A DNA stretch of 64,000 nucleotides, from positions 447,978,837 through 448,042,836 of the forward strand of contig NC_053392.1 in the NCBI RefSeq assembly GCF_905171765.1, in the 5' to 3' direction. Numbering within the stretch: the stretch's first letter is position 1; each line of letters starts with the position of its first letter. Positions 42,864 through 51,167 of this stretch are shown here, piece after piece. The stretch comes from Bufo bufo (Eukaryota; Chordata; Amphibia; Anura; Bufonidae). The notes under the pieces were generated by a model that ran no database searches, was not told where the DNA came from, and saw nothing but the letters and a program-made list of their open reading frames with translations. Position numbers and translations under genes: made by a program.

Positions 42864-44286
42864 GGTGTCCCCCATCACTTCAAGGACCTTGTACGGTCCC
42901 TCCCAGTTTGCGTCCCATGGGCCGACCCGACGAAAGACTTTCACCATTACCATTTCTCCTACAGAGGGCATAGGCGTTTCCCCCTGTAGATACGGTTTGT
43001 GTAACCGTATAGCTGCATGAGGCAGTAACTCCTTCAGGTTCTGCTGAACCTGTTGAAGAAACAAGTCTCTGGCGATGGCGTTCTTCGTGGGCTCCGACAC
43101 TTGGGATTCGTTTGGTAGACATAGGGGCATCTTACGTCCGGTCATGAGTTCAAATGGGGAGATACCGGTACTAGAGGCCTCTGTGGCTCGGATACCCATT
43201 AGCACCGCTGGAAGGGAGATTACCCAAGAGGAACCTTTCTCCAGCAGTGCCTTGGAAAGCCGGGTTTTGATGGTCCGGTTCATCCGCTCCACGATGCCCG
43301 CTGACTGAGGGTGGTAAGGGACATGAAACCTTTGCTTTATGTCTAGGAGACCACAAAGCGCTTTCATGACCTTACCCGTGAAATGGGTCCCTCTGTCGGA
43401 TTCTATCAATCTGGGGATCCCCCATCGTGACAGAACTTGTTCCCAGAGAACACGGGCAGTGGTGGAGGCCGAATCATTGACCGTAGGGATGGCTTCTACC
43501 CACTTCGAGAAGACATCCACTACCACCAGGGCGTAACGACAGTTACGACTCCCAGTTGGCAAAGGTCCGATGAAATCAATTTGGATAGCGGACCATGGAC
43601 CATCAGCAGGAGGAACCCGCTGTAACACCGGCTTCAGGGCAGACGCCCTTGGGTTAACCTGCGCACACACCAGGCACTGTTGCGTGACGTCCTCTACTGT
43701 GTTGGACATTCCAGGCCAGTACAATTTGTCTCTCAGGAGAGGCAAGAGCTTATTCCGGCCAAGATGTCCAAACATTTGGTGGTTCAACCGTGTCAGCTCT
43801 GCTTGCAGATGCTGTGGAACCACCGGGAGAGGAAGCGACTGTGTACCGGTGTCGTAACACAGGATCCCTTGTTGTAAGGACCAGGGATGCTGTGGTACTT
43901 GGATGTGTGTCATTAGAAGAGGATCCTTAGCTTGTTCCTCCTCGAATGACACCGGGCTGTCACTCAGATGGGTATGCGCTGCAATCCGGTATGCAGGCAG
44001 TGGCTCAGTGCCTGGTTCCCTAAAGGTCCCAGACACTGCTGCTAGTTTTGCCAGTTCGTCTGCCTGGTTGTTACCTGCTGTCAAAGGTTCATCCCCTTTT
44101 TGATGCGCCGGGATTTTTATGATGGCTGCTTCCGCCACGTGTGCCATACCCCACTCCCACAGCTCCTTCAGGACTGACACATGAGCCAGAGGTTTGTTTT
44201 GGCTGTCCACAAATCCTCTTCTCTTCCAAACGTCCAGGTGCAATGTGAGGGAGCGAACTACATATGCGCTGTCGCTATATATAACT
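42864..44286 (-). pseudogene. pol: Retroviral pol: RNase H end and integrase
   Basis: Leftward frame between the two insertions. It begins with the end of RNase H (YSDSAYVVRSL ... IPAHQKGDEP), then the integrase zinc finger (H-x-H type HQMFGHLGRNK with C-x2-C CLVC). The catalytic triad is D in IQIDFIGPLP, D in IESDRGTHF and E in SAGIVERMNR. The C-terminal domain (GEMVMVKVFRR ... WEGPYKVLEV) is cut at 42864 by Gypsy3. The frame is intact within this block. Integrase would insert the viral DNA into the genome. Confidence 0.87.
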
Positions 44287-44324
44287 GAGGAAGGGGTGAT
44301 AACAGACCCCGAAACGCGTTTGGT
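44285..44324 (+). ncRNA. Hammerhead-like motif at the 5' end of the 799-bp insertion
   Basis: CTGAGGA (44285-44291) fits the CUGANGA core. Helix II is GGGGT (44293-44297) with ACCCC (44306-44310). Then GAA (44311-44313), palindromic ACGCGT (44314-44319) and T44320, giving a GUU-type cleavage triplet. As in the 40349 motif, one base (A44292) is extra between core and helix II. Helix I cannot form because the sequence 5' of the core is retroviral target DNA, so this copy is truncated. The first two core bases lie in the target duplicate. Confidence 0.5.
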
Positions 44325-45085
44325 GCTAGGATCCCCCCTGATGGACATTGATTTTCCGTGCTAAAGTATCACAGATACCCGGATTAACTGTGTCTCACTG
44401 CAGACCTTATGTGCACTCCAAAAGGACTTTTCTGAGGAGTATCATACCCTCATCCACAAATCAAATCCAGCGCGGAAAAAGGAGCCTGCAATATCCATCG
44501 AGCGCCGGCTCTTCTACTGATAGAGCGGCGCCTACGAGACAGAGAGGGGAACGAAACTCATATGTGATATCCCTGAACTCAAAGTACCGGCATAGCAGCG
44601 GAATAAAGCATTTCAACTGAACAGTGAGTAATAGCGGGACGCCGCACAACTAAATCACTGTATTGAAAAACTGAGATTTCATTTCATTTGTGGAGGAGAA
44701 GTTATATTTGGGCTATCAATACCCTAAAGAATATTTCTACAGTATACCCAAACTCAAAGTTGGAGGAACATTTATTTACAAAGACTTTTTATCCCCGAAC
44801 AATCAGAGGCGATCTTATTCCTATATATATTTTTAGACTATTAGGAATCTAGTTTTATATCTATATTTTAGTATATTTATCCGGATTTTATGTTATGGTG
44901 TTTTAATGGTATTAAATGAACTGTCTATATGTCTTATTGATAATAAATTGTGAGGTTCCCTGTATTCTAGAGAGTGCCCAGTATCTTTTTTCATTTGCAC
45001 ATTTTATCAAAGGAAGGGTGATTCCTTTTTACTGAGAGCACCTCTACCATAATCTGCTCCAGATCCAGTGCGTCACCTCTCTTTA
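44287..45085 (+). mobile_element. 799-bp retro-insertion (Penelope-like?) in the retroviral pol
   Basis: It is flanked by a perfect 13-bp duplication, gctatatataact (44274-44286 and 45086-45098). The retroviral RNase H frame is continuous when the insertion is left out of consideration. It starts with a hammerhead-like core and has no long frame, no poly-A tail and no terminal inverted repeat. The duplication length points to target-primed reverse transcription. It shares the ribozyme architecture, but not the body sequence, of the palindrome at 39912-40735. Confidence 0.72.
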
Positions 45086-46850
45086 GCTATATATAACTTG
45101 TTTCCCTGGAGGGTAGAGAAGCAGAGCCTGTTTAACAGCCTCCAGCTCTGCCCGCTGTACTGACATGTGACCTGGTAACCGGACAAGACTCTGGGTACCA
45201 GTGGTCTCGTCCAGCACAGCAAAACCTGTGACATATTCCCCATCCAGATAGAACCGAGAGCCATCAACAAAGATGATTCTGTCATCTGGATGCTTGTCAG
45301 TCCTGAACATCTGTGGAGAGTCGTCAATTACCGGTTGGCCACAGTCATGTTCAGTTCCAGTCAGGTTCAGCAACTGGGACAGAACATACTTGGCCTTGTG
45401 GTCCACCTGCAGATTCCGGCCGCTGAGATCCATGATCCATCTCCCGAATCTCTGTTGGGAGACTCCAGGGAGAGTATCACGGAGCAAAAGGGTCAGCGGT
45501 GAATGTGGAGTCTGCAAAGTGAGGGGCCGGAAGCCAACAATATGCTCTGTGGTCTTAACAGCATAGTGTATGGCTGCCAATTGTTTGGCGCATTCATCGA
45601 ACCCTCGTTCGACGGGCGAAAGCAGCCAGGAGAAATATCCCAGCGGTCTGGTCTCGTAACCTACTTTCTGTACAAGGACCGCTGAGATAGACTCCATCCC
45701 TGCATGCGCCTGTATGGCCATTTCCCCATCTGAATGTGGAGTGGCCAACACAGGCGCCGAGGAGAGGTCCCTTTTCCGGGTTGAAAAGGCCTCCTCCTGT
45801 GCATCGTACCACCCTTTGATTGAGGGTTCCTCTCCTCGAAGGAGTTCGTAGAGAGGTTTCGCTTTGGCCGCGAAATCCTCTATGAATTCCCTCATGAAGT
45901 TGGCAACCCCCAGGAATTTTCTCAAATCCTGTAGGGTGCCAGGCCTGGGTAACTGTACCATGGCTTCCACGGGACATCATGATTCCTTTGGTTCCACAGG
46001 AAATTTGGACCCCAAGGAAAGTTACCTCCGCTTTAGCCAAATTTGCCTTATGGGGACTCAGTTTGAGTCCTGACTTTGCCAGGAGTCCCAGCAGCTCTTT
46101 CAACAGAACCAAGTGTTCCTCCAAGGTTTCTGTATGCAAAAGCAGGTCATCCACGTATTGTAGGAGGCATTCCGGCCGTGAGAACACACTCAGCACAGCC
46201 GCCAATGCCTGATGGAAATACGTGGGGCTGCTATGGAACCCCTGGGGCAGTACAGCAAACATGTACTGTTTGTCCCCCACCGTAAAAGCAAATTTGTACC
46301 GACACGACTCCGTGAGTTCGATGGAGAAGAACCCGTTGGCAACATCGATGGTCGAGAATACGCGGCTTTCGCCACTTATTCTGGCCATGATGTCGGGAGT
46401 TTGGGCCACCACTGGGGCTGACATTGGGGTGTATTTGTTAAGGACACGGAGGTCTATGGTCAGCCTCCATGCGTTTGTGTCCTTTTTCTTAACTGGCCAG
46501 AGGGCATTGTTGCACTTCGAGTTGCCCTCAATGACCACACCCCTAGTCTTCAATTCAAGGACAGTGTCCATAATTGAATGGGTGGCCTCTGGTGGAAATC
46601 GATATTGGCGTTGAGGTGGAGGGTCAGGACCCTGTATGTCCACCAAAACGCCAAGCAATCTGCCACAGTCATTCTTATTTTGGGCCCACAGATCAGGGTG
46701 CTTGTACACAATAGGCTCAAGGTCTGGATTGTGTGAGACTGTATCAGAACCGGGGTAATACCACATGGGTATCCTGAGGGTAGTGCACCTGGTAATCTGA
46801 ACGATTACCTCATCAATTCTGTGGGCCTTCACCCCCCCCCCTTGCTTCAA
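45086..46850 (-). pseudogene. pol: Retroviral pol: reverse transcriptase, connection and RNase H start
   Basis: Leftward. The RT fingers and palm (RFPPEATHSIMDTVLELK; WRLTIDLRVLNKYTP; VLPQGFHSSPTYFHQAL) and the active site QYVDDLL (about 46145-46160) lie in the 45594-46850 frame. Near 45965-45985 the frame changes, and the connection (LQDLRKFLGVANFMREFI) and RNase H (IFVDGSRFYLDGEYV; SVQRAELEAVKQAL) follow in 45083-45970. The block is cut by the 799-bp insertion at 45086. The polymerase would copy viral RNA; the frame change and insertion make this copy defective. Confidence 0.87.
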
Positions 46851-47040
46851 ATCCGATCACCACACACTGAGGGCTGTTGGGGAGTAGATCATGTTTGATA
46901 TTGGTAATGGAAATTTCCGCCCCAGTATCAAGCATGATTTCCGTTTCTTTATCTTTTATCGTGGCTTTTATATGGGGTCTCCCTGAAGGATCCAGTATGA
47001 TTGGACATACTGGTGCCAATTCTTTAGGGACCCCTAATCT
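46813..47040 (-). pseudogene. pro: Retroviral protease, frame lost in a G homopolymer
   Basis: It is in the same frame as gag, starting directly after the gag TGA. The aspartic protease active site IMLDTGAEISI is present near 46920-46935. The frame runs out at 46813, after a 10-base C run on the plus strand (46832-46841; G run on the coding strand), whereas pol is in the neighbouring frame. The domain is short (about 75 codons before the break). A homopolymer length change, natural or from sequencing, is the likeliest cause. Confidence 0.83.
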
Positions 47041-47043
47041 TCA
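47041..47043 (-). promoter_or_regulatory. In-frame TGA between gag and pro
   Basis: Gag ends at this TGA and the protease continues in the same frame with no further stop until after the active site. Gamma- and epsilon-type retroviruses make Gag-Pol by reading through such a stop, usually TAG. Here it is TGA followed by AGA. Whether it is a true read-through signal or a decayed sense codon cannot be told from one copy. Confidence 0.55.
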
Positions 47044-48921
47044 ATCGATATCCACCAGACTCCCAGTAGGTATTTGTGTGGTACATACTGCCACTCTTGC
47101 GCTCTGTTCCTGATCCTTAGGTGTGGAATCTCTTGATTCCACGCCCCCTGGGACATTCATGACCGCCAAGCATTTTGGTGCTTGACCTGATGAATGTCCC
47201 AGATTCATATCAACCTGTTCCCCCACGGGCCTGGCAAAATTAGGTTTCATCCGGAAACCATTATTATTGCCATTTCTCTCCGAATTTGTCCGGTTAATCT
47301 TTAACCACTGTGGACAATTTCTTTTTATGTGCCCCTCTTGTAAGCACAGGAAACAACGAAAGTTTCCTGCCCTTTCCAACGGTGGGGCCGTGGGGCGGAC
47401 AGTTGATGCATACCTCGTGTGTTGTACCCGGTCGTCTTGCGACCTACCGTATACAGGCACACGCTCCCTCACTTTCACAGACTTCTTACTGAGCAGTATG
47501 TCTTGTCTACACTGCTCAATAATCATGGCTGCGTCCGTGAGGGATGGCTCCCTAGCTGCACTCAGCCGGATTGCAGTATCAAGATATGGGAACTTTTCCA
47601 CAAACATGCGCACCATGCCCTGTGGAATCCCAATACCCTGATCTTTGGTGACACTCCTGTACATCGCTTCAAGCCGACTACACAATGACAAGGGTTCATC
47701 ATGTATAGTAGGCTTGAACTTTGACAGGACCTCTGGAGTGACATCCCAATGACCCGTGGCCAGTCTCGTGAGTATGGAGAGGCGCTCCTCCTTATCATGA
47801 AACTGGCCATTCGTGGGTCGCATCCTCCCCGTTACCTCATACCTTTGATTAAGGTGTGTTGGTAACCATAATCTGAACAGCTCCATGCGATATTCCGGAG
47901 CCACTGAATATTTGTCACAGTGACCTTCGAAAATATCGCATGAAGCAAACGGATCTACATGGGGATCATATTTCGGGATCTCCTTGCAGATCCATAACAG
48001 GAAGTTTATCCTTTCCATACTGGAATGGTTAGGATACACCTCTTCCTGTTTCTCCGGACGTGTTGGCGGATTGGAAGCGGAATATACCCCTCCACTTTCC
48101 TCTCCCCAACCGTTGTCCTGGTAACGGTTGCTACCCCTATTCTCCCCGGATGACGAGGTGAATTGTAGAGACCGTTCCACCTGTCCCCTAGTGTCTACCA
48201 CTGCGGATGTATTATCCGTCGAAGACCCTGGCGCTGCCGCTGCTGTCTCCCCCTGTGCCGTTTCTGAAACACAAACTTGTTTCGTGGGCACCATACCGTT
48301 GGTACTAGTCCTGGACAAATTGGAGATTGCCCGCTGCAAGTCTGCAATGGCTTGCGTCTTTGCAGCCAGGTCCTCCCTCATCTGAACAATCAGGGAATCC
48401 GTAGATACCGTATTGTTCCTGTACTGATTAATCTCAGTGTACAGCCGGAGTAGCTCTCTGTCCATGTCAGAGTAGAGACTGTCCTTATCCGAGAGTCTCG
48501 ACTCTAACACACAGATCTCTCTGCCCCTCTCGACTGTACACTGGGCTTCCTCTTGTAATTGAACCTCTAGTGTGTGAATTCTTCTATAGTTATCAACACA
48601 ACAATTGCAGTGGAAGTTTGCTTTGTCCGCAACCTCCCCTGCCTTTCTTGTGCTGGCAAGTATCTCTGTGTGTTCCGCCCTCCAAATGGTATCCTCATAG
48701 GAAAGAACCAATTTGACTAGCATTTGGAGGCGTTTGGTGGTCTTGTTAAAGACACTCCTACTAATACAAACCGGGTCATGAGCGTACACCTGGTCCAGTA
48801 AAGCGGACCACAACAGCTCAGCGGATTTATATGTAGTAGGAACAATGGGATTAAAAGTGCTGTTTTTGGCTAAGTGTTGGAGTGTGGAGAAGTTCATACT
48901 CACATTTTTCTGAGCCTCCAT
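47041..48921 (-). CDS. gag: Retroviral Gag polyprotein, uninterrupted frame
   Basis: The frame is open from 49221, but the first ATG of the sensible protein is at 48921 (MEAQKNVSMNFSTL), giving 626 residues. The N-terminal third contains a long coiled coil (HTLEVQLQEEAQ ... MREDLAAKTQAIADLQ). The middle has a capsid-like helical domain (INFLLWICKEIPKYDP ... DEPLSLCSRLEAMYRS). The C-terminus has one zinc knuckle C-x2-C-x4-H-x4-C (CFLCLQEGHIKRNC, near 47330-47375) followed by basic residues. Gag would assemble particles. No late-domain motif is obvious to me. The open region upstream (48922-49221) may be leader that happens to be open. Confidence 0.85.
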   Translation of the reverse strand: MEAQKNVSMNFSTLQHLAKNSTFNPIVPTTYKSAELLWSALLDQVYAHDPVCISRSVFNKTTKRLQMLVKLVLSYEDTIWRAEHTEILASTRKAGEVADKANFHCNCCVDNYRRIHTLEVQLQEEAQCTVERGREICVLESRLSDKDSLYSDMDRELLRLYTEINQYRNNTVSTDSLIVQMREDLAAKTQAIADLQRAISNLSRTSTNGMVPTKQVCVSETAQGETAAAAPGSSTDNTSAVVDTRGQVERSLQFTSSSGENRGSNRYQDNGWGEESGGVYSASNPPTRPEKQEEVYPNHSSMERINFLLWICKEIPKYDPHVDPFASCDIFEGHCDKYSVAPEYRMELFRLWLPTHLNQRYEVTGRMRPTNGQFHDKEERLSILTRLATGHWDVTPEVLSKFKPTIHDEPLSLCSRLEAMYRSVTKDQGIGIPQGMVRMFVEKFPYLDTAIRLSAAREPSLTDAAMIIEQCRQDILLSKKSVKVRERVPVYGRSQDDRVQHTRYASTVRPTAPPLERAGNFRCFLCLQEGHIKRNCPQWLKINRTNSERNGNNNGFRMKPNFARPVGEQVDMNLGHSSGQAPKCLAVMNVPGGVESRDSTPKDQEQSARVAVCTTQIPTGSLVDID

Positions 48922-49307
48922 CTTCTTGTTGGTGCTGTACTTTCTTGTCCCTTGCAGCTGCTTGAAAGAAGTCCTTTTCTTGCGGATCGCTTCTTTCCGA
49001 CCAGCTGGACTTTTATGTACCTCCAACGAAGATGGATCTCTTTCCGTGATGTATCCTTCTTCTCTTACCCCAGCGACGGTGACCGTGTAAAGCAAATACA
49101 AAAATATTAATTCACAGAACAGATTATAGATTCTCTGCAAAAGATTTTGTTTTATTTCTGGTACTCTAAGGGAAGTATCGCTTCTCCTGTCCGAATTATC
49201 GGGTCCTAGACGCTCAGACACTCCGCTGACCGCGTCTCTCCTGCCCGCTAATTCACAGTACTAGCGACCCTCAGCCTTAAGACCAAAAATAAGCACAAAA
49301 TCCACGC

Positions 49308-49325
49308 AGTGGGCCTGGCTCGCCA
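49308..49325 (-). promoter_or_regulatory. Retroviral primer-binding site
   Basis: On the minus strand, one base after the LTR end (TTTACA), the sequence is TGGCGAGCCAGGCCCACT. TGG at the start complements the CCA end of a tRNA, and the position directly after U5 is where the primer binds. I could not match the 18 bases to a particular tRNA with confidence. Confidence 0.7.
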
Positions 49326-49839
49326 ATGTAAAGGGGGAATATTAATCACCAATATTTATGCACATATCGATAATTAATATTCATAAATGGGAGGAGCAGT
49401 CTATTGATAACTCCGCCTATTTATGCCTTTATATAACAACAACAATACCTTCGCTATGCTTTACACTAGTCACTTATGCTAACTGCATGCGCCTTACTAA
49501 CTAACTATCGCCAATAACTACACGTTACACAGATACAAATATAACTGTATTTATTAACAATACACTACGCAATACACTAACAATACAGCACTAAATATAC
49601 AGTACTCAACTACACTACACGTTCCCAATTCCACCCATAAACTAACTATACGATACACACATTCAATATTAACAGCCCACCCACCTAGTACTATATACTA
49701 TCCCTATGGGGTAGACGAAGGTTGACGGTGGTCTTACAAGGGTGTAAGCCAACCACAAAACATAAATATACCGTGGGAGGTGATTAGAGTAAATCAGGGA
49801 TCAGGGCAACAAGGGGCGTAAAGGGTTACCAGGGGTGTA

Positions 49840-50180
49840 GGATTATCAGGGGTAATAGGTAGGGACCAGGGGTATGTAGGGTAGGGTTACCAGGGGTATA
49901 TAGGGTAGGGTTACCAGGGGTATATAGGGTAGGGTTACCAGGGGTATATAGGGTAGGGTTACTAGGGGTGTGTATATCAGGGGAGCAGGGGATAGGGTTA
50001 CCAGGGGATATATAGTGAGGGTTACCAGGGGATAGCAGGAGGGTATATAGTGAGGGTTACCAGGGGATAGCAGGAGGGTATATAGGGTTACCAAGGGATA
50101 GCAGGAGGGTATATAGTGAGGGTTATCCGGGGATAGGGTTACCAGGGGATAGCAGGAGGGTATATAGGGTTAGGGTATAT
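49840..50180. repeat. Tandem array (tagggttaccaggggtata) in the LTR
   Basis: A short unit of about 27-30 bp, 'gggtatatagggtagggttaccag', is repeated about ten times with variants (gatagcaggaggg). It resembles telomere repeat only in the GGGTTA word. Because it lies between the likely TATA box and the LTR end, it would be part of the transcribed R/U5 region. Confidence 0.85.
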
Positions 50181-50308
50181 AGAGGCTCAGGGAGGTATAT
50201 AAAAGATACTTAGGGTATAATGCTCATTGTCCAGGGGGGCTCGTTGGTCCAGGGGATGATTCTTCTGGCCGGTGGTAAGCTGGACTCCTGGACGGAGCGC
50301 CGCCAGCC

Positions 50309-50409
50309 TATTTAAACTTGGCAGCGCCCACTCGCAGTCCCTCCATTGCCGCCGTGCGCATGCGCACCACCGGCCTGAACTCGTTGGCCGGCGCGGTGAT
50401 ATGACGTCA
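50309..50409 (-). promoter_or_regulatory. Candidate LTR promoter: CRE, NRF1-type site and TATA-like box
   Basis: In minus-strand order: TGACGTCA (50402-50409), the full palindromic cAMP-response element; TGCGCATGCGCA (50355-50366), a palindrome matching the NRF1 consensus; and TTTAAATA (50309-50316), a TATA-like box. The spacing of about 40 bp between each is compatible with a core promoter. The surrounding 300 bp are rich in CpG. This is motif reading only; activity is not shown. Confidence 0.6.
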
Positions 50410-50814
50410 CCGCGCCGGCCCGAGGATCTTAGAGCGCGCTTCCAGGAGGGGGGATCCTTTGATCCTCCCGCCTGTGAAGCGGACACCTACCTCCGGCACT
50501 GTAATTACAGCGCCGGAGGTCAGCCACTCACAGGGGCATGGGAACTCCTTGTTCCCATGTCTCTGTTAGGAGCATCATCTCCGGCGCGGCCGGAGATGGT
50601 GACAAAGGGCAGAGGATCTTATTGATCCTCTGTCCTTTGTAGAGGCCGACGCTGGACATAATTGTCCAACTGTCAGTCTCCTCCACCACCGCCAGCAGAC
50701 GCATCTGAGCGGGGATTTGGGGCACCAGCAACTGCCATATATGTTTATGGATGCTTGAGGCACATCCATAAACATATATGAATGGAATCACATACATATA
50801 GGGGGCATATATAT

Positions 50815-50990
50815 ATCTATCTATATGATAAGGGGGCATATATTAAGGGGGCACAAACATATAAATCTGTATGATAAGGGGCGCATACATATAAATCTAT
50901 ATGATAAGGGGAATATATTAAGGGGGCACATACATCTATATCATATATTAAGGGGGCATATATTAAGGGGGCACATACATATGAATTCCC
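50815..50990. repeat. AT-rich 'aagggggcatatatt' repeats at the LTR U3 start
   Basis: The words 'tgataagggggcatatatta' and 'acatataaatctatatgata' alternate about six times. This makes irregular tandem repeats near the outer end of the LTR. An adjacent inverted repeat (aacatatatgttt-like, 50738-50780: 'catatatgtttatggatg' and its inverse) can form a hairpin. Confidence 0.75.
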
Positions 50991-51167
50991 ACAGGGGCAT
51001 GAATGAGCCCCTGGGGAATATCAGAGGCGGATGGGCGCAGGTGCTGGGCACATCTGCGCACATCGCCCTCTGAGGGGAACATTATGCACCGCTAATATAT
51101 ACATATATGCATGCCCCAGTAGGCATGCATATATATCTATGTATACCTGCCACCCTTCCTCAACAAT

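Larger units (their letters stand above)
28326..51165 (-). mobile_element. Endogenous retrovirus, minus strand, with nested Gypsy3 and an 800-bp insertion
   Basis: Reading leftwards from 51165: 5' LTR (49327-51165), primer-binding site (49308-49325), gag, in-frame TGA, pro, pol, env, polypurine tract, then only 122 bp of 3' LTR. Removing Gypsy3 (32499-42863) and the insertion at 44287-45085 leaves about 11.7 kb. A single zinc knuckle in Gag, Gag and Pro in one frame separated by a stop, and a YVDD polymerase suggest a gamma/epsilon-like (class I-like) retrovirus. That placement is inference. Gag and env are open; pro-pol is broken. The right flank is hAT coding sequence. No target duplication can be seen because the 3' LTR is truncated. 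Confidence 0.9.
49327..51165 (-). repeat. Retroviral 5' LTR, 1.84 kb
   Basis: It begins TGTTGAGGAAGGG (at 51165) and ends CCCTTTACA (at 49327), so it has TG...CA ends. It is very long for a retroviral LTR. The U3 start contains an AT-rich repeat (50815-50990). A CpG-rich core at 50280-50600 holds promoter motifs, and the part nearer gag has a GGGTTACCAGGGG-type tandem array (49840-50180). AATAAA on the minus strand (49550-49555) is a candidate polyadenylation signal. The right flank (51166) is hAT coding sequence. Confidence 0.87.

Noticed and set aside
44348..44649. Frames in the 799-bp insertion as protein genes
   Set aside because: They are short, overlap on both strands and resemble no known protein; the insertion is treated as non-coding.
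49840..50180. Interstitial telomere-like (GGGTTA)n array
   Set aside because: The unit is about 27-30 bp with GGGTTACCAGGGG and lies within the LTR; it is an LTR minisatellite, not telomeric repeat.
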